Of a stretch of DNA of 40,638 bases, positions 19,173 through 28,253 are shown in pieces. Numbering within the stretch: the first letter of the stretch is position 1; each line of letters starts with the position of its first letter. Source of the DNA: Chryseobacterium sp. Leaf201 (GTDB lineage: Bacteria; Bacteroidota; Bacteroidia; Flavobacteriales; Weeksellaceae); NCBI RefSeq assembly GCF_001421435.1, contig NZ_LMKA01000069.1, positions 656 through 41,293 on the forward strand, read 5' to 3'. The position numbers and the translations under genes were made by a program. The notes under the pieces are model-generated. The model saw only the letters and a program-made list of their open reading frames with translations. It had not been told where the DNA came from and did not search any database.

Positions 19173-21236
19173 ATGAAAAACATAGTTAACAAACACAATT
19201 TCATTAAGAGATTAATCATAATCCCGTCTATTCTTGTCGGCGGGCTCACCATCAATTCCTGTAGCGACGATTTTTTAGATCAGCCTGCCTACAACTCTTC
19301 TGATACAGAATCGGTTTTTACCAATATAGAAACGGCAGATGCATTCGTTCAGGGTCTTTACAGAGGCCTGGTTCCTACGGAAATGTTTTATCAGCTGGGA
19401 GCAGGAGATACCGTTACGCACTCTGCCGAGGACGGAACAACCAATAACTCAAAATACAATATCGCCAACTACCAGTATGATGCCTACACTCCGAATACCG
19501 TGACAGGGATATATGCTGCCATGTATGCGGTGATCGAAAGAACCAACATTGCTATTGACCGGTTACCGGACATGCCGGCAAGCCCGAAGCGTGATGCATT
19601 ATTGGCAGAAGCCAAAGCCATCCGTGCATTTTGCTATTATAACCTGATCAGGGTTTACGGTGACGTACCTGCCATCTGGATCCCTTTGGAAGAGGCAGAC
19701 CCTAATGATCCGAGTACACTGTATCCTAAACGTACTTCACGTGATGTAATTTATGATAAGGTGATTGCCGATATCCAGGAATCCATTGGCAATATGCCGG
19801 CTTCTAACGGAACGCCGGAAAGACTGAACAGACAGTCTACCAACGCACTTTTAGCAAGAATTGCGCTCTATGCAGCAGGATATTCTCTCCGTTGGGACCT
19901 GAATACCGGAGCAGCAGGCACCATGTCCCGCCGTCCGGATAACGCAAGGGTTCAGCAGCTGTACCAGATTGCTGATGCAGCAGCAGCTTCCGTAATCAAC
20001 GGCGGTACGAATAGCTTGGTACAGGCACAGGGCGGCAAGAGTGGTTTTGAAGCACTTTGGTTTAATTTTGACAGAAGGAATTTTTCAGCTGTAAATCAAG
20101 AAATGCTCTGGCACATCGCTGAATACGGCCCGAATACCAATTCAGCATTCGGAGTGTATGCACATCCGGGTTCAAGAGGGGGTACTTATGGTTCCCGTAA
20201 GGCTCTGCAGTTTATCCTTCCGAGTTATTACCTGTCTTTTAACCCTGCAGATAAGCGAAGAGATGTTGCCACAACGTCTTACAGTATTTACTTCTTAAGA
20301 ACAGGTCAGGCGACTGATACCTGGGTAGATGTAGGAACTACATACTCTTGTATTATGCCGGGCAAATTCAGAATTTCATGGTGTGTGGAGCCACAGGCTG
20401 CAGATGCACGTAACCTGAATATCCCGATTATCAGATATGCTGATGTCCTGTTAATGTATGCAGAAACACAGAATTATTTAAATGGAGGCCCTACTGCATT
20501 GGGTATTGCAGCTTTACAGCAGGTGAGAAACCGTGCCGGGATCGGTTCATTAGCCGTACCAAGCGGCCAGCAGGCTTTCGAATCAGCCATTGTTCAGGAA
20601 CGTAAATGGGAGTTTTCAGACGAATTTATGCTTCGTACCGATCTGATCAGGATGAACCGTCTTGCCAGTGAAATTGATGCGACAAAACAGGCGATGAAAA
20701 ACTTATCCAACCGTACCGGGCAGTTTGCCAATACGCCTATTTACCGTCTTTACAAATATCACAAAAATACACAGGTATACGGGGATCCGTTTCTGGCAGT
20801 TACTTATATTGATTTAACAGACCCTGCACAGATTGCACAGGTTCAGGCAGTTCCTACCAATTCATCAGGATACGCAGCGTATCAGACGACTCTGAAGGCT
20901 ATCGCACTAGCAAACGGACAGACTTCAACCACCGATGACAAATGGTATCCTGCAAATATGTTCCAGGCGTACACCAGTACATTTAACGGGAACGCAAGAA
21001 AAGCCGTAGGATTTATTGAAGGTTTCAATCAGCTTCAGGTCGGTAATATTATTTATACAAAACCAACCGGGGCATTTGAAAACGGAGGCGTATATCCAAC
21101 CTGGATTGAAGGTAACGGAGACGGTCTGTTCTACGGATTTGTGCCGAACAAAACAGAATTGCTGCCTTTTGCCGCGCAGTCTGCAGGTCATCCGCTGGTA
21201 GACAACCCGAACCTTACCCAGCTTCCGGGATACTAA
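19173..21236 (+). CDS. SusD/RagB family nutrient-binding outer-membrane lipoprotein
   Basis: The 687-residue lipoprotein has its lipobox Cys at residue 30 (TINSC), followed by SDD. SusD features include DDFLDQPAYN at the mature start, tetratricopeptide-like helices (AEAKAIRAFCYYNLIRVYGDVPAIW) and the conserved LLMYAETQNYLNGG...LQQVRNRAGI and ERKWEFSDEF blocks. It should form the lid and glycan-binding part of the transporter with the SusC protein encoded 18 bases upstream. At 687 residues it is longer than many SusD proteins (about 500-600), with extra sequence in the last third. The specific glycan cannot be read from sequence; rhamnogalacturonan is inferred from context. Confidence 0.93.
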   Translation: MKNIVNKHNFIKRLIIIPSILVGGLTINSCSDDFLDQPAYNSSDTESVFTNIETADAFVQGLYRGLVPTEMFYQLGAGDTVTHSAEDGTTNNSKYNIANYQYDAYTPNTVTGIYAAMYAVIERTNIAIDRLPDMPASPKRDALLAEAKAIRAFCYYNLIRVYGDVPAIWIPLEEADPNDPSTLYPKRTSRDVIYDKVIADIQESIGNMPASNGTPERLNRQSTNALLARIALYAAGYSLRWDLNTGAAGTMSRRPDNARVQQLYQIADAAAASVINGGTNSLVQAQGGKSGFEALWFNFDRRNFSAVNQEMLWHIAEYGPNTNSAFGVYAHPGSRGGTYGSRKALQFILPSYYLSFNPADKRRDVATTSYSIYFLRTGQATDTWVDVGTTYSCIMPGKFRISWCVEPQAADARNLNIPIIRYADVLLMYAETQNYLNGGPTALGIAALQQVRNRAGIGSLAVPSGQQAFESAIVQERKWEFSDEFMLRTDLIRMNRLASEIDATKQAMKNLSNRTGQFANTPIYRLYKYHKNTQVYGDPFLAVTYIDLTDPAQIAQVQAVPTNSSGYAAYQTTLKAIALANGQTSTTDDKWYPANMFQAYTSTFNGNARKAVGFIEGFNQLQVGNIIYTKPTGAFENGGVYPTWIEGNGDGLFYGFVPNKTELLPFAAQSAGHPLVDNPNLTQLPGY

Positions 21237-21275
21237 TTAATACCAAAACACCAAATCAAAAATATTAAATCAATC

Positions 21276-21408
21276 TTAACCCGATGTTAATGACTGTACA
21301 GCTGAACCGGAACGTGATAAATGTCATTGTTAAATGATCTTTAAATAATCGGTTCAGCAGTATAGTACGGGATGCTGTACAAGTTGCTACAGTCTAAATT
21401 TGGGTTAA
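21276..21408. repeat. nested palindrome between susD and the rhamnulose aldolase gene
   Basis: Three inverted pairs are nested around one centre: TTAACCC (21276-21282) with GGGTTAA (21402-21408), GACTGTA (21292-21298) with TACAGTC (21388-21394), and GCTGAACCG (21301-21309) with CGGTTCAGC (21350-21358). There is no T-run for termination. It may be an RNA structure in the transcript, a decayed small mobile element or an operator cluster. Confidence 0.55.
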
Positions 21409-21432
21409 AATTCAGAAACAAAAAGAAAACAA

Positions 21433-23535
21433 ATGGAAAACGTAAAAACATTCAGATACGTAGATTATTTATGGGACGAGAGTAAAGCCGCATCTTTTGG
21501 GGATGACCAGGTGGCTTTATTTTTATACCGTTCAAACATATTAGGAGCAGACTTAAGAATTACCAATTACGGTGGAGGCAACACCAGTTGCAAAACCATT
21601 GAAAAAGACCCGTTGACCAATGAAGAAGTTGAGGTAATGTGGGTAAAAGGTTCAGGTGGCGACATCGGGACACTGACCAGGAAAGGAATCGCCGGATTAT
21701 ATACGGAAAGACTGAGAAACCTTAAAAACGTGTATGACGGTCTGGCAGACGAAGACAGAATGGTAGGCCTGTTTGATCACTGTATCTTTGATCTGGACAG
21801 TAAAGCACCTTCTATTGATACGCCGCTGCATGGTTTACTTCCGTTTAAACATATTGACCACCTTCACCCGGATGCTTTAATTGCCGTAGCTGCTGCAAAA
21901 GACAGCGAGGCTATTACCCGAGAAATCTGGGGAGATACCATGGGCTGGGTGCCTTGGCAGCGTCCCGGTTTTGATCTGGGCCTGCAGCTGGAAAAATGTT
22001 TGGCTGACAACCCGGGAATCCGTGGGATCGTTTTGGGAAGCCACGGACTGTTTACGTGGGGAGACACTTCCTACGAATGTTATATGAACAGTCTGGAAGT
22101 AATTGAAACGGCTTCTGAATATATCGCCAAAAAAATCGTAGAAAACGGACAGGTTTTCGGCGGGCAGAAAGTAGAATCCCTTCCTGCTGAAGAACGTAAA
22201 AACAAAGCTGCCCAGTTAATGCCTTTGCTCAGAGGCCTGGCTTCATCTGAAAACAGGATGGTAGGCCACTTTACCGACAGCGAAGTGGTTTTGGAATACA
22301 TCAACAGTAACGATCTGGAGCGTCTGGCACCAATGGGAACATCATGTCCGGATCATTTCCTGAGAACAAAGATCCAGCCTTTGGTATTGACATTGGATAA
22401 AAATGAAGATTTATCTGACGCTAAATCGGTTCTTGAAAAACTGACTCCGCTTTTCGAACAGTACAGACAGGAATACAAAGAATATTACGAAAACTGCAAA
22501 CATCCGAACAGCCCTGCCATGCGTGACCCGAACCCGGTGATCATCATTTATCCGGGAGTGGGAATGTTCAGTTTCTCAAAAGATAAGCAGACTACCCGTG
22601 TCGCGAATGAATTTTATGTAAATGCTATCAACGTGATGCGTGGTGCAGAAGCAATTTCAGAATATACCTCTTTACCAAGACAGGAAGCATTCGACATCGA
22701 ATACTGGTTGTTGGAAGAAGCAAAGCTTCAGAGAATGCCGAAAGAAAAACCGTTGTCAAGAAAAGTTGCGATCGTAACCGGAGCAGGCGGCGGGATCGGA
22801 CAGGCAATTGCCGATAAAATGGTTCAGGAAGGTGCTGTGGTTGTTTTTACAGACCTGAATCAGGAAGCCGTAGAATCTGTGACGGCAAAGTACAGCAAAG
22901 ACCAGGCGGTTGCAGTTCCGTGTGACGTAACCAGTGAAGAAGCGATTGCCGATGCGTTTAAAGAAGCGGTATTAGCATTCGGTGGAGTAGACATCATCGT
23001 GCATTCTGCAGGATTGGCGATTTCCAAATCTCTGGAAGATACCACGACAAAAGATTGGGATCTGTTAGAAAATGTTCTGGTAAAAGGACAGTTTTTAATG
23101 GCAAAAAGCGGTGTGGAAATTATGAAAAAGCAAGGTTTAGGAGGAGACATTGTAAACATTGCAAGTAAAAACGGACTGGTTGCCGGACCAAACAACATAG
23201 CCTACGGAACTGCAAAAGCAGCGCAACAACACATGACGAGATTATTGGCAGCAGAATTGGCAGCAGATAAAATCAGAGTGAACGTGGTGAATCCTGACGG
23301 TGTAATCGTAGGAAGCAAAATCTGGGAAGGTTCATGGGCAGAAGGCCGTGCAAAAGCAAACGGGATTACCGTAGAAGAACTGCCTGCATTTTATGCAAAA
23401 AGAAATTTACTGAACGAAATCATCCTTCCTGAAGATATTGCCAACGGAGTTTTCGCTTGTGTGGCTATTTTAGACAAAAGCACAGGAAACATCATCAATG
23501 TAGACGGAGGAATGGCCAATGCGTTCCCAAGATAA
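21433..23535 (+). CDS. bifunctional rhamnulose-1-phosphate aldolase/L-lactaldehyde dehydrogenase (RhaEW type)
   Basis: The 700-residue cytoplasmic fusion has two parts. The N-terminal class II aldolase part (about 1-420) has metal-ligand histidines in HIDHLHPDA (His143, His145) and GSHG (His204). The C-terminal short-chain dehydrogenase (about 443-700) has the cofactor loop TGAGGGIG (449-456) and catalytic Ser578 and Tyr591/Lys595 (YGTAK). The first half splits L-rhamnulose 1-phosphate into dihydroxyacetone phosphate and L-lactaldehyde. In characterised members (Bacillus YuxG/RhaEW) the second half oxidises lactaldehyde to lactate; older annotations call it an alcohol dehydrogenase. Isomerase, kinase and lactate dehydrogenase-like genes follow on the same strand. 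Oxidation of lactaldehyde is supported by that last neighbour but not proven. Confidence 0.92.
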   Translation: MENVKTFRYVDYLWDESKAASFGDDQVALFLYRSNILGADLRITNYGGGNTSCKTIEKDPLTNEEVEVMWVKGSGGDIGTLTRKGIAGLYTERLRNLKNVYDGLADEDRMVGLFDHCIFDLDSKAPSIDTPLHGLLPFKHIDHLHPDALIAVAAAKDSEAITREIWGDTMGWVPWQRPGFDLGLQLEKCLADNPGIRGIVLGSHGLFTWGDTSYECYMNSLEVIETASEYIAKKIVENGQVFGGQKVESLPAEERKNKAAQLMPLLRGLASSENRMVGHFTDSEVVLEYINSNDLERLAPMGTSCPDHFLRTKIQPLVLTLDKNEDLSDAKSVLEKLTPLFEQYRQEYKEYYENCKHPNSPAMRDPNPVIIIYPGVGMFSFSKDKQTTRVANEFYVNAINVMRGAEAISEYTSLPRQEAFDIEYWLLEEAKLQRMPKEKPLSRKVAIVTGAGGGIGQAIADKMVQEGAVVVFTDLNQEAVESVTAKYSKDQAVAVPCDVTSEEAIADAFKEAVLAFGGVDIIVHSAGLAISKSLEDTTTKDWDLLENVLVKGQFLMAKSGVEIMKKQGLGGDIVNIASKNGLVAGPNNIAYGTAKAAQQHMTRLLAAELAADKIRVNVVNPDGVIVGSKIWEGSWAEGRAKANGITVEELPAFYAKRNLLNEIILPEDIANGVFACVAILDKSTGNIINVDGGMANAFPR

Positions 23536-23579
23536 ATTCAAAAATAGTTATTAGATTGCAATTTAATCTAAAATAAAAT

Positions 23580-23706
23580 TTAAACCATTAAGAACAATTC
23601 AGAAGTTAAGTAAGATTAAGAATTTGCGGGTAAATTTAAGCTCGTACCTTAAGAAATTTATTTCCTTTAATTAGCCTTAACAACTTAATAAATCTTAATG
23701 GTTTAA
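23580..23706. repeat. palindromic intergenic element with perfect 13-base arms
   Basis: A perfect inverted pair, TTAAACCATTAAG (23580-23592) and CTTAATGGTTTAA (23694-23706), encloses about 100 bases rich in TTAAG/CTTAA motifs. It fills most of the gap between the aldolase and isomerase genes. It resembles the elements at 13979-14098 and 25109-25214. Confidence 0.6.
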
Positions 23707-23753
23707 ATAAAATTATCATTTGACGATTAAAAATCAATTTTTAAAATTAAACT

Positions 23754-25034
23754 ATGATTATAGGAAAAGATATCATTGAACAATACAATAAAAACGAAGT
23801 TGAAAACTTTAATTCAGACTTTGATTTTCTACAGAATAAATTAACAAAATCAGGAGCCAATGTTGCTGAAATTGTTGATAAAATTGCTGATTTCCAGGTG
23901 GCAATTCCAAGCTGGGCATTAGGCGCAGGCGGAACAAGATTCGGAAGGTTTTCTTACGGAGGCGAGCCTTCATCGTTAGAGCAGAAACTGGATGATGTAG
24001 GGTTGATTCACGCTTTAACACATTCTGCAGGAGCGATTTCTCTGCATATTCCATGGGATATCCCGACTGATATCAAAGCGATAAAAGAAAAAGCAGAAGC
24101 TCACGGCCTTCTTTTTGATGCAATGAATTCCAACACATTCCAGGATCAGCCGGGAGCAAAACAGTCGTATAAATTCGGTTCTCTGAATGCTGTGAATGAA
24201 GATTCAAGGGCGTTCGCAGTAGAGCATAATAAAGAAGTGATCAGGATCGGAAAAGAATTAGGCTCAAAAAGCTTAACGGTTTGGCTGGCAGACGGAGCAA
24301 GTTTCCCTGGACAGTTAAATTTCCAGACTGCTTTATCAAATACGGAGAAAAGCTTAAAAGAAATCTATGCGGGAATGCCGGAAGACTGGAAGCTGTTCAT
24401 CGAATACAAGCCTTACGAACCGAACTTCTATTCAACAACCATTCAGGATTGGGGGACTTCCTTCATGCTGGCAAATGCCTGCGGAGAAAGAGCATATACT
24501 TTGGTGGATTTAGGCCATCATTTACCGAATACCAATATTGAGCAGATTGTTGCCACCCTGATGTATAAAGGGAAATTGGGTGGATTCCATTTTAACGACA
24601 GCAAATACGGTGATGACGATTTAACGGTTGGTTCTATTAAACCTTATGCTTTGTTCTTGATTTTCAATGAATTGGTATACGGAATGGAAAACAATCCAAA
24701 CAATCCTTATCCGGCCTGGATGATCGATGCAAGCCATAACATCAAAGATCCTCTGGAAGATTTATTACAGTCTTTAGAAGCAATCTTGATTGCATATGCT
24801 CAGGCGCTTTTAGTAGACCAGAAAGCATTAAAAACAGCGCAGCTGGAAAATGATGTTGTTCGTGCGCAGGAAATTTTGCAGAACGCTTACAGAACGGATG
24901 TCCGTCCGTTGTTACAGGCAGCAAGAGCGAAAACCGGTGCAGCACTGGATCCTGTTGCGGCTTACAGAAACTTAAAGGTAAGAGAAAACTTAATTACCGA
25001 AAGAGGTTTTGAAACCAAAGCAACCGGATTATAA
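23754..25034 (+). CDS. rhaI: L-rhamnose isomerase (RhaI type)
   Basis: The 426-residue cytoplasmic TIM-barrel isomerase is of the RhaI type found in Pseudomonas stutzeri and Gram-positives, not the E. coli RhaA type. Metal-site segments are visible: FIEYKPYEPNFY (Glu ligand), VDLGHHLPNTNIEQ, GGFHFNDSKYGDDD and MIDASHNIKDPLEDL. The enzyme converts L-rhamnose to L-rhamnulose using divalent metal. RhaI-type enzymes are often broad in aldose specificity, but placement between the aldolase and kinase genes argues for rhamnose as the physiological substrate. Length is normal. Palindromic repeat elements lie in the gaps on both sides. Confidence 0.93.
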   Translation: MIIGKDIIEQYNKNEVENFNSDFDFLQNKLTKSGANVAEIVDKIADFQVAIPSWALGAGGTRFGRFSYGGEPSSLEQKLDDVGLIHALTHSAGAISLHIPWDIPTDIKAIKEKAEAHGLLFDAMNSNTFQDQPGAKQSYKFGSLNAVNEDSRAFAVEHNKEVIRIGKELGSKSLTVWLADGASFPGQLNFQTALSNTEKSLKEIYAGMPEDWKLFIEYKPYEPNFYSTTIQDWGTSFMLANACGERAYTLVDLGHHLPNTNIEQIVATLMYKGKLGGFHFNDSKYGDDDLTVGSIKPYALFLIFNELVYGMENNPNNPYPAWMIDASHNIKDPLEDLLQSLEAILIAYAQALLVDQKALKTAQLENDVVRAQEILQNAYRTDVRPLLQAARAKTGAALDPVAAYRNLKVRENLITERGFETKATGL

Positions 25035-25477
25035 GCCGGCTAAATTTTAATAATTTCAACTTCCGGGTGCAATCGGAAGTTTAATTATATGTATCCTTAT
25101 ATTTTTATCATTAAGGTTGAAAGTGTTTAGATGAGCATGATTTCAGGCATTGCGCCGCTTAAGAATCAGTGGATTTTTTCTTTAAGCATCTTACCGTCTA
25201 AACACTCCTTAATGGTTTGAAATTATAAAATTTAAAATGAATTTAAACAAATTTTAAATTTTACACAAATTAAAAACTTTGAAACCTTTGCTGAGTGAAA
25301 TCGAAGATTCGATGAGGTCAAACGCCTTTGCGAACTTAAAAACAGTCAGCTTATCAAAAAAATCTTAGCGTACTCTGCTTTAAAAAAGTTTATTACATCA
25401 AATTTAAACAAACGCTATCTCAAATTTTGAAAAAACTAATAACCATTTTATCATAAATCATTAAATTCATCTCAGGA
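25035..25477 (+). other. 443-base gap between isomerase and kinase genes with repeats
   Basis: No gene is seen. The gap contains a perfect 8-bp hairpin (AACTTCCG/CGGAAGTT, 25058-25081) lacking a real T-run, the palindromic element 25109-25214, and a stretch (about 25265-25400) with phrases such as AACCTTTGCTGAGTG, CCTTTGCGAAC and AATCTTAGCG that are typical of dispersed Chryseobacterium repeats. No AATCGATT operator was found. Confidence 0.45.
25109..25214. repeat. palindromic intergenic element before the kinase gene
   Basis: The left end (25109-25131) holds CATTAAGG and GTGTTTAGA; the right end (25197-25214) holds TCTAAACAC and CCTTAATG, so the two ends are inverted copies in two blocks. 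The interior contains CGCTTAAG and CTTTAAGC. Its shape and size match the elements at 13979 and 23580. Confidence 0.55.
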
Positions 25478-26866
25478 ATGTCTAAAAAAAAGAAGGTAAC
25501 CATCGTATTTGATATTGGAAAAACCAATAAAAAGTTTTTTTTATTTGACAAAAATTACAAGGAAGTTGTGCGTGAATATACCGAACTTCCTCTTACTGCC
25601 GATGAAGATGGTTACCCCACTGAAGATCTTGCCGCACTGCAGAACTGGATCAAGGATAATTTTAATGCCATGCTTGAAGATGAAAATTTTGATGTAAAAG
25701 CCATTAATTTTTCCACTTACGGAGCCAGCTTTGTACATCTGGACCACAAAGGAAATGTTCTGACCCCTTTGTACAACTACACGAAACCCATGGATCAGGA
25801 AATCCTTGATCTGTTTTACGAAAAACACGGAAGCAAGTTGAAAATTGCCCGTGAAACCGCATCGCCCCAGACCGGAATGCTTAATTCCGGATTACAATTG
25901 TTCTGGCTGAAATACAAGCATCCGGAAGTCTTCAAAAAAATCCGGTACAGCCTGCATTTGCCTCAGTATTTATCCTATCTGTTCACCGGAATTTGTGTGT
26001 CGGAATTTACGTCAATCGGCTGCCATACCAATTTGTGGGATTACGATAAAGCAGATTATCACGACTGGGTGTATGAAGAAGGCATCGATGCTTTACTGGG
26101 GCCTATTGTCCCGACGTCTGCGAGCATCAACACCTCATACAGAAATAAAAAAATGAAGATCGGGGTCGGAATCCATGACAGTTCTTCAGCATTATTGCCT
26201 TATATTTTAAGCAAAAAAGAACCGTTTTTATTGCTTTCAACGGGAACATGGAGTATTTCCTTGAATCCGTTTAATGATGAAAGCCTTACCGATGAAGATA
26301 TTGAAAACAACTGCCTGAATTATATGCGGATTGATGGTAAACGTGTGAAAGCATCCCGTTTTTTTATGGGAAATGAATATAAAATCCAGGTTGAAAAGCT
26401 GTGTGCCTATTACGGAAAGGAATATGGTTTCCACAGGGAAGTGAAGTTTGATCAGGATCTGTACCTGCGTTTAATGAAAAATAAAAACATCTATTTCCGT
26501 TTTGAAGGGATTATCCTGAAGCGAAAAATGATTACTGCAACCGACCTCAATTCATTCGCAACCTTTGAAGAAGCCTATCATCAGCTGATGATTGAATTAA
26601 TGGATCTTCAGATTCATACCATAACCAATGCGATCGGGAATTCAGATATCAAAAATATTTATATCGATGGCGGATTTACTGATAATGATGTCTTTATGAA
26701 ACTGATGTCCCACCATTTTCAGCACTATAATGTGATGTCAACCCACTCGCCGTTAGGCTCCGCACTGGGAGCATCCATGGTGATTTCCAACAAGAAAATA
26801 GACGAAACTTTTCTGCAGCAGCATTATCAGATGAAAGTGCTTCAACCCTTAATTCTTAATTTATAA
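25478..26866 (+). CDS. rhaB: FGGY-family carbohydrate kinase, probable L-rhamnulokinase
   Basis: The 462-residue cytoplasmic sugar kinase belongs to the FGGY/actin-like ATPase superfamily. Phosphate-loop and adenosine segments are visible: VTIVFDIGKTNKKFFLFD at the N-terminus, INFSTYGASFVHLDHKG, LLSTGTWSISLNPF and YIDGGFTDNDVFMKLM near the C-terminus. It should phosphorylate L-rhamnulose to rhamnulose 1-phosphate, the substrate of the fused aldolase. The assignment to rhamnulose rests on position: it lies after the rhamnose isomerase gene and 3 bases before the lactate dehydrogenase-like gene. By sequence alone it could equally be read as an L-fuculokinase- or xylulokinase-like enzyme. Confidence 0.85.
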   Translation: MSKKKKVTIVFDIGKTNKKFFLFDKNYKEVVREYTELPLTADEDGYPTEDLAALQNWIKDNFNAMLEDENFDVKAINFSTYGASFVHLDHKGNVLTPLYNYTKPMDQEILDLFYEKHGSKLKIARETASPQTGMLNSGLQLFWLKYKHPEVFKKIRYSLHLPQYLSYLFTGICVSEFTSIGCHTNLWDYDKADYHDWVYEEGIDALLGPIVPTSASINTSYRNKKMKIGVGIHDSSSALLPYILSKKEPFLLLSTGTWSISLNPFNDESLTDEDIENNCLNYMRIDGKRVKASRFFMGNEYKIQVEKLCAYYGKEYGFHREVKFDQDLYLRLMKNKNIYFRFEGIILKRKMITATDLNSFATFEEAYHQLMIELMDLQIHTITNAIGNSDIKNIYIDGGFTDNDVFMKLMSHHFQHYNVMSTHSPLGSALGASMVISNKKIDETFLQQHYQMKVLQPLILNL

Positions 26867-26869
26867 CAC

Positions 26870-28021
26870 ATGGCATTTCCATTTGATACCAATTACGCTT
26901 CCCTCGAACTGCTGATCGAAAAAGCAAAAAAAAGAATGCCCCGTTTCGCTTTCGAATATCTGGATGGCGGCTGTAATGAAAACATCAACAGGGACCGGAA
27001 TACCAACGAACTGAGAGATGTTCTTCTCCGTCCGCGCTACCTGAACAATAATTATGCGGAGGCCAATATGGAAACGGAATTATTCGGGATAAAATATTCG
27101 GCTCCGTTTGGGATTTCCCCCGTTGGCCTGCAGGGTTTAATGTGGCCCAATGCTCCGGAAATTTTAGCAAAAGCAGCTTTCAAACATAATATTCCTTTTA
27201 TTTTAAGTACCGTAACGACAAGCAGTCTGGAAAGAATTGCTGAACTGACCGAAGGAAAAGCCTGGTATCAGCTGTATCATCCGAGAGAAGAATGGCTGCG
27301 TGATGATATTCTTGACCGTTGTGAAGCTTCGGGATACGATGTACTCGTTGTTTTGGCTGATGTTCCGACGTTCGGATACCGGGCAAAAGAAATCAGAAAC
27401 GGTCTGGCAATGCCTCCGCAACTTAATTTCAGGAATGTTTCCCAGGCGTTGGCAAGACCCGAATGGTGCCTGGAAATATTGAAACACGGCGTTCCCAGTT
27501 TTAAAACCATGGAAAAATACATGGATAAAAATATGAATGTGAAGCAGTTGGGACAGTTTATGAACTCTACGTTTTCCGGCAGGTTAAATTCAGACAGGAT
27601 CAAAGCCATCCGTGATAAATGGAAAGGAAAACTGGTTATTAAAGGCGTTGCTTCAGACGAAGATGCAGCAGAAGCAGTACGTTTAGGCTTCGACGGAATG
27701 ATCATTTCCAATCACGGCGGAAGACAGTTGGATGCCGGAGAATCCACGATTGCAGTGGTAAAAGAAATCAGCGAAAAATACAAAGGCCAGATCAAGATCA
27801 TGATGGACAGCGGCGTAAGAACCGGTCCGGATGTTGCCCGTGCCTTAAGCTGCGGTGCCGAATTTACCTTTATGGGAAGAACGTTTATGTATGCAGTCGG
27901 AGCTTTGGGCAACAAAGGCGGCGATCACATTATTGAAATGCTTAAAATGCAGTTCCGGCAGGTAATGGAGCAGCTGTGCTGTGAAAAGCCGGAGGAATTG
28001 CAGAATTTCAGGGTGAAGTAA
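26870..28021 (+). CDS. lldD: FMN-dependent alpha-hydroxy-acid dehydrogenase (L-lactate dehydrogenase-like)
   Basis: The 383-residue TIM-barrel flavoenzyme belongs to the LldD/glycolate oxidase family. Visible signatures are FEYLDGGCNEN near the start, GISPVGLQGLMWP, and the substrate-binding and catalytic SNHGGRQLD (His282, Arg285), followed by MMDSGVRTGPDVARAL and FTFMGRTFMYAVG. Such enzymes oxidise L-lactate to pyruvate and pass electrons to quinone or oxygen. It is 3 bases from the kinase gene, so it is probably the last step of the rhamnose operon, consuming the lactate made from lactaldehyde. Other L-2-hydroxy acids are possible substrates. Its last 25-50 codons are found twice more downstream (29631-29790 and 30866-30948). 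Confidence 0.88.
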   Translation: MAFPFDTNYASLELLIEKAKKRMPRFAFEYLDGGCNENINRDRNTNELRDVLLRPRYLNNNYAEANMETELFGIKYSAPFGISPVGLQGLMWPNAPEILAKAAFKHNIPFILSTVTTSSLERIAELTEGKAWYQLYHPREEWLRDDILDRCEASGYDVLVVLADVPTFGYRAKEIRNGLAMPPQLNFRNVSQALARPEWCLEILKHGVPSFKTMEKYMDKNMNVKQLGQFMNSTFSGRLNSDRIKAIRDKWKGKLVIKGVASDEDAAEAVRLGFDGMIISNHGGRQLDAGESTIAVVKEISEKYKGQIKIMMDSGVRTGPDVARALSCGAEFTFMGRTFMYAVGALGNKGGDHIIEMLKMQFRQVMEQLCCEKPEELQNFRVK

Positions 28022-28205
28022 TTGAAAACAGAAGTTTTACAAAATTTTGTGTAGCGTATATGGTTTGTATAAGTTGAAGTCAGATTAGTTATTTTCAATA
28101 TACATTTAAAAAATACAAAAACTGATATTTAATTTTTACACCTGATTCCTTATTTTGCTAAATTGAGAATATGAAAATTTCAGTCATTTAGTCATTTACA
28201 ATAAA

Positions 28206-28232
28206 TAGCGAGCAGTTTAAAACTGTTCGCTA
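28206..28232 (-). terminator. hairpin at the 3' end of the reductase gene
   Basis: A near-perfect 12-bp stem (TAGCGAGCAGTTT with AAACTGTTCGCTA) lies 22 bases beyond the reductase stop. On the minus strand it is followed by TTTATTG, a weak T-run. It may serve both this gene and the rhamnose operon reading towards it. Confidence 0.6.
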
Positions 28233-28253
28233 TGAAATCTTATTTGAAGACTC

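Noticed and set aside
28034..28050. ACAAAATTTTGT palindrome after lldD as a terminator
   Set aside because: AT-only stem without loop or T-run; too weak to call.
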